Shown here in pieces: positions 1 to 12,805 of a stretch of 64,000 nucleotides of DNA. Position 1 is the stretch's first letter. Every line of letters starts with the position of its first letter. The translations under genes were made by a program, and so were the position numbers. The stretch spans positions 7,068,001 through 7,132,000 of the forward strand of contig CP075493.1 in NCBI GenBank assembly GCA_021613535.1, in the 5' to 3' direction. The notes beneath the pieces were generated by a model. It ran no database searches and was not told where the DNA came from. It worked only from the letters and a program-made list of their open reading frames with translations. This DNA is from Adineta vaga (taxonomy: Eukaryota; Rotifera).

Positions 1-605
1 TTTATTTCGAAAGATTATGTCGCTTAGCAACCATACGCTGAACTATACTCTAAATGAGTTTTACTTTTAATTTCTAAATTTCTTCACAATAATTTTCTTC
101 AAGGAACCAAATATTTCATAGATCATATGTTATATTCATGAAAATTATAGATGTCACTTTTGCACATTTGTGCACTATATATCGCCATTGTTTCCCGTTT
201 GTAGTCCTTCACTTATTCATTCATCTCCTATGTCTGTACTAGAATACTAAATATCGATGGAATTCATTTAAATTAGACATAGTTGTAATTATGAAATTCT
301 TTTTTTTACCTTTATAAATTACGAATCATTTTGAATTTACGCAAGATAAGATATTCTTCGTCTTTATTTTGTATTTAAGTAGCATTTTTTTTGTTTCTAG
401 ATTTCTCTCTGTCCTTAATCGTCGACCGACAGAAGATTTTTCATAATTATTGTAGACATAAAACTTATTCTTCTTTCTTTCTATTACGATTTCTGATCAA
501 TCAGCTTTTATTTAGTCGTCTTGGTGTACGATTAGTCACATTCTGTGCGTCATTTCTTTATTTTCGCATGATCGCTACATCAATATTATTCGTTAATTTA
601 TCGTC
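1..605. other. Upstream region of the PRRC2 gene, no gene seen
   Basis: AT-rich sequence without a convincing coding region. A 94-codon open frame starting at 391 overlaps the real first exon in another frame and looks like chance. A pyrimidine-rich stretch ending in TTTCTAG near 400 could be a splice acceptor in a 5' untranslated region. The promoter is probably here or left of the window, but no clear core element was recognised. Confidence 0.5.
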
Positions 606-3600
606 ATGTCTGTTCCGAGTAAATCTATTGATAAAAATAAACGTTATGCTGGTGTCAAAACAAATGATTTCGTAAACAAAGCACGAACAAACGAAGCGAG
701 TCGAGCACCTGGTAAGTGACAAATTTTCTTAACTAGAAAATGAATTTCATACTTTATTCTCTAATAAATATGTTTTTCTTCTCTCATGCTAGCTCGTACT
801 CAAGGATGGGCGAACCTCGGAAAAATCAATAGTCGACGAATACCGCCACCGGCTAATGTTCCAAGTTTAAAAAGTGAAACTAATGCCAGTACATCATCAT
901 TCGATCCAACAATGCCAACGAGTACTAGTCATGGATGGACAGCAAGTGGAAATCAGACAGCAACCAATCTCGCTAATAATCAAGCACGTCCATTAACACC
1001 ATCGAAACAGCCAACACAACAGCAACTTGATTCTTTACCAGCTAGTGCATCTACGCCACCACCATATTCACAGCAACCATCATCTTTACTTTCATCAGAT
1101 CTAGATAAACATCGTGGACAAGCAAGTTGGAGTACAGTAACAGCTGGTCAAACTAATGATCATCCACCAAATTTACTTGGTTTAAATGATTTCCCACGTT
1201 TAGTTACACAAGATAATAAAAGTACAAAATCACCATCAGATTCATTAATTAGTTCGATATCGTCGACAACAGCACAAGGACCAAGTTTTCGACCAGCAAA
1301 TCTAGCATCCTGGAAGGAAGGCGGTGGTCGTCTTCAACCAATGTCATCTGATCTAGTGAAAGACTCCAATGAAAATAATAATAATTCTAATCTATCAAGT
1401 TTATCTATGCAATCACAAATCTTACCAACTAATACGAATTCTAATCTACTTCAATCACAAATGTCAAATGCAAATAATTCATCATATATGCGAATGTATC
1501 CACAACAACAACAACAGCAGCAGCAACAACAACAACAACAAATGGTAAGATTTAATTATTTAACAATTATTTTTATTTTCAAAATTTATTCTCGTTCTTT
1601 TTCTCTTCTAGTGGTCATATAATACAGGTAATTCCTATAGTTCATATGGAACAAATCAAGCGCCTGCATCCATACCGATACATCAATTACACCATCAACA
1701 ACGTTCATCCTCGTACGGTAATAATAATCAATCATCTCAACATCAACGTTTAAATACGTCTACGGACTATAAAACTCCAACAATTCTACGAAACAAAGAT
1801 ATTGATGATCTATCGAAAATTACAGCAAATGTTACATGGGCCAGTGCATCTCAGGAAGTTAATTATGAAGAAAAAATTCGCTTTAGTGATGATGAAGATA
1901 ATGATATTAATGATACGAATACTACAAAATCTCGTCGATATGGTAATAATAATTCACAACAACAATTCCGACAAACATATCCTCATGTTTTACAAAATAA
2001 TAATCGTACATCACACCCAAATTATTCACAACAACAACAATCTAGTACACATTCACGTTTATTACATGAAGATGATCATGTTAAACAAATGCAAGATGAT
2101 AAAAATTCAGAATTAATTAGTACATTAACAGTAGCTAAACAGAGACGTGATGAACAAGAACGAAATCTTCGAGATACAGTGTCACAACGACCAACAACTT
2201 CGACGACAGTTTCCAAATCATTTGATGAACAAAAACAAGTACCTGGTTATCAAACACGTCCTTTGTTAAGTTCTACGGGTCAAGAAAATCTACCAGCAAC
2301 ACAAACTGAATCAACATCCTTATGGGGACAATCAAATAGTGGAACAACAACCTCACGTACTCGTCATGATACAACAGATAGTCAACAATTTGCAATGAAG
2401 AGTTGGTCAGATCAAATGGATTCATTCAATTATGCTTCACTTCATGAAAAGTACGTCATCGATTGTCTTCAACTTTCTAGATATTCATCGTCATTCATTC
2501 AAAAGTAATCGTTTATGAAATAAGAACTTTACTCTTGTGTAACATGAGACGAATTATCAATGGGAGTCTATAGACAAAAACCATGAGAGAATATTTTGTC
2601 TAGCTGTATGTCAAAATATGACTTCATTTGAGTAGTCAATGACAATATCGTTACAGAAAGAACTTGATCCAATGTATTCTTAGCCTTGAATGGAAGAAAC
2701 ATTTCAACAATATTAATTTCTTGACTATGATTATAGAAAAGATTTCTTGATTGATCTCGTCCTAATCGACTTGAGAGACAAATGATCCAAAGAAAAAAGT
2801 GAAAATTCATGATAAAACGCTTGAAAAAAAATAGAATCAATTCTGGTTTGATTGTTCAACAGAAATTTATGTTATAGAAATCATCTATTATTTGTTTTAG
2901 ATCCGGTGTTGATGTTGATGACCATAATGATGATACTACTGTTGGAGGTACCAGTGGTCTATCTGTACCACATAAATATAGTCGATCACATAGTGAATCA
3001 AGTTCTCAATCTCAAGTTGATAATGGATCAACTGTAAATCGATCAAAACATTTTCCATTATCAAATCGTAGACAACAAAAATCGGATACGACATCATCAA
3101 AAACCACTACAAATACTTCTCGTTTGAAATCTAAAAGGACTGATGTCATCAATTATTTTGATAATAATGAGCAACAAATTAAATCTAATGACCATTGGGG
3201 TGAGTGGGAAGATTCCAGTTATTCAAACAATAATCGTTACCAGCAACAAAACGCCAATGATCGACGTCGTCAACAACAACACCAATCGACCGATGATCTT
3301 TCACAAAAATCAAATCGTTATAATGAACAAACGCATGATTACAATCGCACGAAACAATCAATAAAATCACGTTCTAATGGTATATCAATTAACGAACTAT
3401 GTTTTCCTAGATATTTCTTTTCTTTTCTTCTAGTAGCTCCACGTCCAACAGATTTACCAACATCAACAACAGCAACAGCTACAGCTACAGCTACAGCAAC
3501 AACAACAACAACAACAATAGCGTCAAAGTCAGAAAATAAAGCACAATCTAATAAAAATCAACGACCATGGCGTCCTTTATCACCTGCACGACCGCTTGAT

Positions 3601-6600
3601 CCAAATGATCCAACACCACAAGAATCTGTTTCATACAAATCTGAATCAAAATTGAATGATCTCACTGATCGTCGACAATCTGCACCAATTGAACGTAAAC
3701 AACGATATGCATCGACTCCAACAACACTCAATACATCATCGATTCCATCGTTAATGAGTGTTCGATCTGATGTTTTACCAACATCTCTTGCACAAACAAA
3801 TCCTTCATCATCATTAACTTCAAAACATTATAAAACTTCAAATCAATCTCAACGACAAGATTATAATAGTTCATCACATTATTCTCAACGAAATGATTTC
3901 TATAATGAAACTAATGATTCTACATGGGGTAATGATGATGATTATTATGAAGATGAAACAGGTTATTATGATCCAAATGCTCAAACACATCAACGTCATC
4001 ATAATTCGATGGGTTATCATTCACATACACATCATCGTGGTTATACCACCTTAGGTTCTTATGGACGTTATCGTCGTGGTGGAACACTTCGTCATCAACA
4101 ACAATATTCTACTTATAATACAAATAATACATCAGGTACATCTTCTTCGCAATTCAATACAAATACAGGATCAACAAAGAAAAAAACACCAATTACTCGA
4201 ACAACACCAAACAAAAATAAAGAAGCTATCAGTGAATCATCAGAACAACAACCGTCCACTATTGTTGAATCATCAAATGTTATTTCAGATAGTGTCGTAA
4301 AAAAACCATCAGCATGGTCGACTGATACTCAACCATCAAAAGTGGAAGAGATTCCAATTATTAAATCAGTTGAAACTCCTACTGTTCCATCATCAATTAC
4401 AATTGAAAAACCAATTGAATCAACAATAACAACTACGGAACCAATGAAAAATGATAATGAATCCAATCTTCTTGTTCAATCTGAATCTGAATTACCAAAC
4501 AAAAAAACAACTACAACAATCGCTTCTTCACAAAAGAAATCTAGTAGAGATCAACAAAATTATCAGCAAGATCAATGCTATCAAAATCAACAAGTATCTC
4601 GTCATCGAACGAATTATTCACGTTCTATGCAAGGTAAATAAAATCTAATCTTTTGAAGATTTTCTTCCAAATAAAATTCTTTTTATTTAGATTATGAATC
4701 CATGCAAATGTCTGCTCAGAATTATTATGGTACAAATCATCGAACAACAGGTGGAAGTCGAAATGCGCGTATGCATGATTTATCCAGTGGTTATTATTAT
4801 GAACCTTCTCAACAGTATGAATCAAAAAATCACTAAAATTTGTTTGTTTTTTTCATCTTTAATTACTGTTCGTCTTCATTTTTAGACGTTATAATAATCG
4901 ATATAATTATTCTAATGAACACTATCCTCAATCACGTTCAACAATTAAAACAACGAAACGTGGAGGTTCATCTTCTACAATTGATCGTCAACAAAAGAAA
5001 TCCAAAACAATTACGACTAGTAATAATACTTCAAGTAGTGCTCGTCAACCGTCCGTTAGTGATAATGAATTAAAAGAAGGTGAAGAATGGGAAACAGCAT
5101 CTGAATCAAGTACGAACATGCGTAATACTCATCATGATAATAATCAACAACAGACGCATAAACCAACTACTACTACTACTACCACTACTACTAATGACAT
5201 GAAAGCAATTGATCATGAACGAACACCACCAAAGAAAAGCTTTTCCAGTCAAAGGTAATAATTGATGAATTGAACGAGCGAAATCTTTATAGTTTTCTTT
5301 TCACACATATCTGTTTAGACCATTGAGTGCACGTCATAATGAAAGTGGTATTCATCGTCGTACATATAATATATACGATCGCAGTAATAAAGCTAGTCGA
5401 GGTCTTGTCAGTCATCGTACTGGTCGTTTATCTTCAAATTTCAAACAAAGTTCGCCACAGAAAACTGATGGAGAAAAGTAAGAACAAATGTCGTATCTCT
5501 TCAAATTATATATCATAAAAATTCAATTTTTAGTTCAACAACAAAACAAATGGGAACAAGTAGAAAAGATCAACATCGTCATTCACTTGATGGTTATGAT
5601 TTAAATAATGTTGCTGGAGTTGTTAAAATTGAAACATTACCAGCTGGTGCATTAGAAGAAGAAAGTACAGCATTTGATGATGGTGGTGAAGAATTTTGTG
5701 TTGTTATGTCAAAACGTGGTCGAAAAGAACAAAAAGCAGCACAATTATCAAAACAAAATGCAATTGAATCAACTACAGAACAAATAACGAAATCTACTTC
5801 AGTTGATAATGATGAACAACAACCCAATGAAGTAAAAATAAAATGATAAAAGTTAAATTATATAAAAATATGTTTCTTCTAGAAATCGTCAAATGACGAC
5901 AATCAAACGAACTCTACGCGTGCGCGAAATGATAAATCTCTTCCACCACGTTTTAATAGTAAATCTACGACACGTCAACATAATACGAAAAATGAGCATC
6001 AGAATAATTCAATATATTATTACGATCAAAATTATTATTATTATGATCAAAGTCAATATTATGATCATGATAATTCTTATTATAATTACGGAAATTACAA
6101 TCAATCTCATCGACAAACATCAACACGTCGAAAACAACGTAGTCAACAAAATCAAGATAGTAATACTATCGATGAACAATTAAACGAGAGAAAAATTGAG
6201 TCAAATGTACCTGATAAAACACATACAATACCATCAAATGTTATGTCTAATATTCAAATGTGGGATCCACATACAGATAGTACAATATCAAAATCTAGTA
6301 AATTGATTGAAAAACGTAAGTTTACAATGAAATCATTGTTGTATGTTACGAGAGACAATCAACTAAAGTTTAACTAGATGTTTTCTATTGATCGTTAGTT
6401 TTTAGTTTCTATTAACTTTAACTTATGTTCATTATCTCAGATTGTCTCTATAGAACATCTTGTTTTTTTTAACAAAATCTTTTATGATCTTTTCAGCTAC
6501 ACATGATCGTAAATTTGGAAATGAAATAGCACCACCTTCATCATCATCAAATGATGCATCACTACCACTTCATCCACGAACTGTATCTGCAGTAAGAGAA

Positions 6601-9453
6601 TAAAATCTTTTGTTTTTCTATCAATCTTAATCTTTTGTTTTAATAAAAGCTACCTGCTCATTCAACGGCGTCGAAAACTAATGAAACTATTGCACGCACT
6701 ATAAAACCACCCAGTACAGATAATAAAACAGATCGTGATAATAAAGTAATGCATTCAATTATGTTATAATGAATCATTTAAAGAAAATTTTTATTCTAAT
6801 TTAGACCAAATCGTCTAGTTACGAAAAGAATGATACAATATCATCATTAGGTTCCAATCAATTATTTGAAAAAGTAACTTACTTTGATTGTCCTAAAATG
6901 ACTATTTAAATTACGTCTATTTTCAGAGTACATTTTTGGATTATGATGATAAACAATCAATTGGTACAGTTGGTGATGATTTAAATCAGAAAATTAATTC
7001 TATCAAAACTATTTGGGACATATCAGATCATCCAAGGTAAATTATCATCAAATGTTTTTTTTTAATATTATAAAACATCTTTATTGATCCAATACATATT
7101 TGATTTCAATAGACAACTTGAACAAACTATCAATACAATGGTTGCTATGAAACAACAACAACAAGAAAATAATATTCAATCGAATAGTTCAGCAAAAACT
7201 GATAGTTATGTTCCAGAATCGATTCCAACATCATCAGCAAATAAATCTGGTCCGAATACGAATGTTTCATCGTCCGTTAATGATGATACACATAGTAAAA
7301 ATCCACCAACAGTTCCTGGTTTACAATCAACTGGATCTTCATCAACAATGAATCAATCAGCAACTTATTCATCAACAAGTGGTTCAAATAAAAATGAACA
7401 GAAAAACATTTGTACCGTAAGTGTTTCTCATAAGATGTGATTTGTTGAAAAAGAATTCTAACTTTTAATCAATATATCTTTAGGTAAAACCTACTCAACA
7501 AGTTGCACCAAATATTCAAGATCAAGTCGATGTTGGCGGTTATCCACCATTTCCACCTCCTACTTTACAAGCACCGATGTCTCAAGTTTCGTTACAACAA
7601 CAACAACAACATCTTCTCCCTCAATCACAAGTCAATCCTTTACATCAACAACCTTCATATCCATTCTATGAAGGTCTTTTACCGCCACACCCTCAACAAC
7701 AACCACCACCACCACAGCAACAACAAGCATTCAATCGAGTAAGATTCGCAGTTCTGATAATTCTTTTTTCTTCATTCGAGACGTTGAGATTTTTCAATTC
7801 CGAACAAAAAACTATCCTATTCCCGTCTATCCCATATTTATATGTATATAGATTTATTCATCAACTTCAAATACTACCAGTACAGATCCGATAAATTCAG
7901 ATTTTTCGGGTATTCAATCTTCACAGATCGTAAGTCTGTCTCTGTATCCTTGCTTGTTTCATCGTTGTAAACGTAAACATCTTCATACATATATGTATAT
8001 ACATATCTTTCTGTTCGATGAACATTTAAAAACTATTTTTAATCAAATTCATATGTGTTTTATTCATACACTCTATTCATGCTTGTCTCTATTTACATAT
8101 ATAGCAGTGAACACGCTATGCTGGTATCATTTAACTAACACGGATATAGATTTTGCAATAGGTGTCATAGTGATCCACTGCAATTCACTTTGTTTCTTTT
8201 TTTTAGTATCCACCGCAAAATTTTTCTTTTCGAAATACAAATATGTACATGCAACCACCACCACCAAATGTACCAAATACAAATTCTATTTATCATCATA
8301 CTTCACAAGGTTCAATATCTGGTAAGTTGTTTTTCCAATCAATATTCGTAGCTAAATGTTCTTCGCTTCTCTCTTCTAATTAAGCGCCACCTCAAAATAA
8401 TGCTTTACCACCTCCACCACCAATGCCTAGTTACCCATCACCTTTTCTAGTTGATCATGGTGCTCATATGCTTGGACAAGCACAACCACCGCAAGGATAT
8501 ATGAGTAAGCTTTTTCTTTGTATTTTCTTAGAAAGTATATTTCTTTTATTATTCTTTATTTACAGACAACCAAATTATGTCTGGTCGGCCACTGGTCCGT
8601 TCTATCGAACACCCCCACCACAACAGATACAAACACCTCCAGGACCACCTTATGGCTCCCAAGATCCATTAGGTCATGGTGGATATTATCCAACATTCTT
8701 TCCACCACCGAATTCAAATGCTCCTGGACATCCAACAACTCATAATGTAAGGTTCACTAGAATTTCTCATTATTTTGATAACATTATCGAGTCGAATATC
8801 ACATATGAAATACTTATACTGTACAGACATCTGAGCAAACTAAATTTTCTTTTCTTGCTATTTTAATTACAAAACGAAACAATCTATATATATATATTAT
8901 TTCTTTTTAGTTATATGGGCAAAATGAAGGATTTCATCCAGGTCATCCTCAGCTATTTACTCGTGGTGGCTCAATAGATCGTAATGATCATTCATTAATG
9001 TCTCAAGCATTATCTCGTCAAACAAATTATCCTTCAAACTCATCCAATCAACAACAACAAGGTCCACCACCATCTCTATTATCACAAAACTTGAAACCAC
9101 CATTTCATACTAATCAACAACAATCATCATCAGCTAATCAGCCTTCATTCTATCCTCCACCACCACCACCAAATCAATTTAATCGACCACCGGTACCTAT
9201 CGGTGCGATGAATTCTGCGAACAATCGTCCCCAAAATCAACAAGTGCCGAGTTTAATGAGTGGTTTCAGTAAAAATATTTCAAATACTGGTAATAATATG
9301 AATAATACTCAACCATTATTTCAACAACGTCAACCATTATTGCCTCCACAATCGAACAATAATCGTTCTCTATATCAACATCATCCACCATATCCAAACT
9401 ATTCAAAATCAACTGGTTCGAATGATGATAATGTTAAGCAAAAGCATACATAA
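606..9453 (+). CDS. PRRC2: PRRC2-family protein (BAT2 N-terminal domain), multi-exon
   Basis: Large, mostly disordered protein of the PRRC2A/B/C family; family members are linked to stress granules and translation initiation. Exon 1 (606-711) gives MSVPSKSIDKNKRYAGV and splices in frame to exon 2 (793-1544), giving the BAT2_N hallmark GWANLGKINSRRIPPPANVP then SLKSE. Exon 3 (1612-2450) carries a VNYEEKIRFSDDEDN acidic patch like the family's YTEKLNFSDDE, then a charged KQRRDEQERN stretch. Near 5070-5110 the family motif KEGEEWETASESS is present. Later exons are rich in Gln, Asn, Ser and Pro. About 17 short introns are needed; the last exon runs from about 8911 to a TAA at 9451-9453. The ORF seen at 391-675 is not part of it. 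Excising the 61-nt intron at 8505-8565 gives a frame mismatch (see findings). Family assignment is firm; individual exon edges are approximate. Confidence 0.88.
1501..1543 (+). repeat. CAA/CAG repeat coding polyglutamine in PRRC2
   Basis: An interrupted CAA/CAG tract encodes about 13 consecutive Gln at the end of PRRC2 exon 2, directly before a GTAAGA donor. The mix of CAA and CAG suggests a moderately stable tract. Similar CAA runs recur at 7590-7620 and 7690-7730. Confidence 0.85.
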
Positions 9454-9995
9454 ACAGATTCTTTGACATTTGCTTTCTTTTTTTTTCTTTCGCGTCTCTC
9501 ATTTCACACTTATTCATTCTTTATGCTTCATTTTTTTCTTCTCTTTTTTCCTCCTTTCTGTTGCTGTTGTGTGTGTGCGTGTGTTGATTACAAGAGAAAA
9601 CTATCATTTTCGTTTTTTCTGGCCCACATAATTGATTATTCGATATTGTGTATATGTGTCACATTTTTCTCCTTACTCTTCTCTTTCTTCATTTCGTTGT
9701 TATTGTTGCTGTTGTTGTGCTCGAAAGTAAAACAAAAAAAATCATTCAACACAAGACACTTGTCTTCTATTCTCAAGAAAAGAAATCAGCACACTCTTCC
9801 TTATCCTTGTTCTGCTTATTTCATTTCATTTTTTTGTATAGCAATCCATGTTTCTCTCTTTTTTTTACCATATTTACAGACAATACACTTAAACGTTCGT
9901 TTGTCTTTAAGAAACAGACAAAAAAAAAACTAAAAGATTTGTGTTCGTGTTCTTTCGTTTTCTATTTATATTCGATCATATGTTTCAGATCAAAC
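9454..9995 (+). other. PRRC2 3' region and PARP16 leader
   Basis: This 542-nt pyrimidine-rich spacer holds the PRRC2 3' untranslated region. It ends in TATGTTTCAG at 9979-9988, seven bases before the PARP16 ATG. That AG preceded by pyrimidines looks like a splice acceptor with no obvious upstream exon, so it is a candidate spliced-leader acceptor. Long open frames here are composed of Phe/Leu-rich chance translation and were rejected. Confidence 0.45.
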
Positions 9996-11248
9996 ATGTC
10001 GACTGGAAAAGATATCGACGAAGAACGTCTATTACTTTTAGAACGTTTAAATACGTTAAATCCAGCGGAATTACATGCATTCGATTTACAATTAACATTA
10101 TTACGAACAGCATTTGAATCGTATAAACGTGAAACTGTATTTAAACCTTGTCCATCATTTCTTCTTGGACTTGATGATGATCAATTGGTAAGAATACTGA
10201 TTTGAAATAGAAATCGAATAAATTATTATTGAATGATTTTCAGCGTAATGTCTTACGTTTACCACCTGTTACGGTATTCATTTCCATATTCGATCAATTG
10301 AGTGATTTACAAATTCTATTACTTAATTGGCTTCTTACTCGTGATACATTTAAATTGAATGTTGTACCCGTAGAATCGGTAAGTGAAATGAAAAGACATA
10401 GTTGATAATATTTTGGAACTATTTTATCAGGCACTTTCACTTGTTAAACATCAATTATCTGTACCATCACCAGAATTTGCTTTCGAAATCAATTATAATG
10501 AAATTCGTAATGAACGTTTTCATGATTTAACACAAAATGATCGCTATAAAACTTTCTATGCATATCATGGTACACGCTTAGATAATCTTCATTCGATTCT
10601 TCATATTGGTTTTCTTGGACATATGAATAAATTATCATTGTTTGGTTCGGGAACATATTTTTCCTTGGAACCATCCGTTTCACTTCATTATTCACCATTT
10701 GCTAGTGTGTGGGCAAATAGTCTTTTAGGAAAAAGACTAAGTTGTCTTCTATTATGTGAAATTATTGATCATCCTGATCATGTAAAATGTGCAATCGAAA
10801 GTAAAATATTTCTTTCGTTTGTTTGTGTTTTTTCCATCAATTTGAATTTGTAGACGGAACAACAACTAATCAGGAACGACGAATTGTCAGTGATACTCAA
10901 GCTGGTGCTGTACCTGAGAAATATGTTGTAGTAACATCCAATGAACTTGTACGAGTAAAATATATTCTTATTTATTCAGAACCGAATGATTTAATACAGT
11001 AATGAAAATAGTTTTACTTTTTTGTATCAAATTCAAACTCATTTTATCAATTTAGATTAAATCAAATGACCAGATCTCGTTTACGAACATTTTTTTCGGC
11101 GAATCGTTACAATCTTTATTTAATTTTCTATTTTATTCTTCTTTTATTAATTGGATTTTTCAATTCGAATCTGTTCAAATTCTATTGGCGACTATTTAAA
11201 AAACGTTCTAATCATCTATTTTCGGGTTCATGGCATCTAACTCAATAA
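9996..11248 (+). CDS. PARP16: PARP16-like mono-ADP-ribosyltransferase, ER tail-anchored
   Basis: Predicted mono-ADP-ribosyltransferase; vertebrate PARP16 sits in the ER membrane and modifies ER stress sensors. Exons: 9996-10187, 10244-10378, 10431-10800, 10854-10998 and 11056-11248, all joining in frame. The N-terminal helical region contains KPCPSFLLGL. The catalytic domain shows FYAYHGTRLDNLHSILHIG (His near residue 155), LFGSGTYFSLE (Tyr near 185) and VKYILIYSEP, matching the His-Tyr-Tyr triad of PARP16 rather than the His-Tyr-Glu of poly-ADP-ribosylating enzymes. LLCEIIDHPDHVKC is a PARP16 hallmark. The last exon encodes a hydrophobic segment (YNLYLIFYFILLLLIGF) and a short basic tail, consistent with a tail anchor. 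Length of about 340 residues fits the family. It lies 542 nt downstream of PRRC2 on the same strand. Confidence 0.92.
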
Positions 11249-11518
11249 GTTGACTCGATTCGTTTTGTGCTATATTTTTAAAATACAATGTGCTTGTGTA
11301 AATGATACCTGAACGGGAATGAAAAGAGAACAAAAACAAAACTTTGTTTTCTTTTCTTGTCTTTTTGATTGATGTTTGTTTTTATTTCAAATGATAATTA
11401 AGAATACAAAAACAGACTTATATATGTAATGAAATACACGCATATCGATATATAAAGAATTCAAACTGTGATCAGATTTATGATTATCGAAATAAATGCA
11501 GTTTAAAATGTTTCTTTG
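11249..11518. other. Convergent 3' regions of PARP16 and the MEK5-like gene
   Basis: Short AT-rich spacer between tail-to-tail genes. AATAAA-like and ATTAAG signals for both strands are plausible, but no single polyadenylation site can be chosen. Confidence 0.5.
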
Positions 11519-12805
11519 TTATGATCGAGCTGTAGCAATTACTGTTCGATTGAAAAAATCGGCAACTATTGTTCGATTTTGTTGAGGATCATTATTGAGA
11601 TATTTCATAAAAAGAGGATATTCAAAGAAATTCTGTGGTAATGGTCGTTCAGCTGGATTTTTTGAAAGACATTGTTGAATTATTGTAGCAAATTCAGATG
11701 AATAACCACGATTTGCTGGTAAAATTGGTGTAGCTTCATATACAATACATTGTACTAATTCAATAGGTCGAACTGCTAATGGTGGACCTTGATTTTCACT
11801 ATGAAATGGATACTTTCCTAGACCCATTTCAAGAATAGTCATACCAACACCCCAAATTTCTGATGGAATACTATATTCATCGGAAATGACTCGTTCCGGT
11901 GCCATATATTTATGTGTACCAATAAATGTTGCCACTTTTTGACCAATCGTTTCCAACACTCGACTAACACCAAAATCACATAATTTTACTGAGCCAACAC
12001 TATTCACAAGAGCATTCGATGGTTTAACATCACGATGCAAAATTTTACGGCTCCACATAGACATCAAACCTTGAATCATCGATAATGTAATATGAACGAG
12101 TACATTTTCAGGAACATGAATACCAATATATTGTTCCAGTGAACCTCGATCCATAAATTCTGTACAAATATGAACCGAATTTTCATGTAAATAAGCACCA
12201 TGTAATTGAACAATGTAATCGGAATGAAGAGTATTTAAAGCATTTAATTCAGTAACAATTTCATGTTTTTTTTCTTCTTTTTGAAAATCTAATGAAATAA
12301 TTTTAACTGCAAGAATTTGTTGAGTTTGACGATTTCGACATCGTCGTACGACACCACCATTTCCTGTACCAATGATTTCAAGCATATCAAGAGATAACAT
12401 ATTTCCTGATGCAAGTATATGTTCAACATTAGCTTCAAGATAAGCAAAATTCTTTTTCTTTTGATCAGGTTGATCATCAGATAATGATGATATTGTATCG
12501 ATTGTTAAATTAGCATGATTACGATTCACAATCGGTTGAAGTTTAAGATTTGGTTTCGATGATAATTGTTCTTGACAGAGACGATAATAAAATTCTCGTA
12601 ATGGACCCATTTCAAGTTCACTTGAGACGGTAACACGATCACCATCATCATCGACATAAATAAATGATGTAAATGGATGTCTACATGTTGGAAATGTTCG
12701 TTGAATTAATCGAAGTATTGTATCAAAGGTTAAGAAATGTTCAGATTCTAATCTTGCTGAACGACATTCACGTCCAAATTGAAACTGAATTTCGATCGAA
12801 TTCAT
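11519..12805 (-). CDS. MAP2K5: MEK5-like MAP kinase kinase (PB1 domain plus kinase)
   Basis: Dual-specificity MAP kinase kinase of the MEK5 type, expected to activate an ERK5-like MAPK. A single 428-residue open frame without introns. Residues about 3-92 form a PB1 domain with the acidic cluster YVDDDGDRVTVSSELEM, as in MEK5, which binds MEKK2/3 and ERK5 through it. The kinase domain has the glycine loop GTGNGGVV (147-153), Lys168 in LAVKII, HRDVKPSN (257-264), DFG (277-279) and MAPER (301-305). The activation loop reads GQKVATFIGT: the Thr of the usual S-x-A-x-T pair is kept (Thr293), but the Ser position is Gln. A conserved GTP-less substrate groove WGVGMTILEMGLGKYPF follows. Lack of introns contrasts with neighbouring animal genes and suggests intron loss or retrocopy origin. 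Confidence 0.9.
   Translation of the reverse strand: MNSIEIQFQFGRECRSARLESEHFLTFDTILRLIQRTFPTCRHPFTSFIYVDDDGDRVTVSSELEMGPLREFYYRLCQEQLSSKPNLKLQPIVNRNHANLTIDTISSLSDDQPDQKKKNFAYLEANVEHILASGNMLSLDMLEIIGTGNGGVVRRCRNRQTQQILAVKIISLDFQKEEKKHEIVTELNALNTLHSDYIVQLHGAYLHENSVHICTEFMDRGSLEQYIGIHVPENVLVHITLSMIQGLMSMWSRKILHRDVKPSNALVNSVGSVKLCDFGVSRVLETIGQKVATFIGTHKYMAPERVISDEYSIPSEIWGVGMTILEMGLGKYPFHSENQGPPLAVRPIELVQCIVYEATPILPANRGYSSEFATIIQQCLSKNPAERPLPQNFFEYPLFMKYLNNDPQQNRTIVADFFNRTVIATARS

Noticed and set aside
391-675. 94-codon plus-strand frame at the left edge
   Set aside because: Its reading frame conflicts with the PRRC2 first exon (606-711), which joins correctly to a recognised BAT2_N exon.
9463-9993. 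Long frames between PRRC2 and PARP16
   Set aside because: Composed of Phe, Leu, Ser and Cys codons from T-rich 3' untranslated sequence, and overlapping in two frames.
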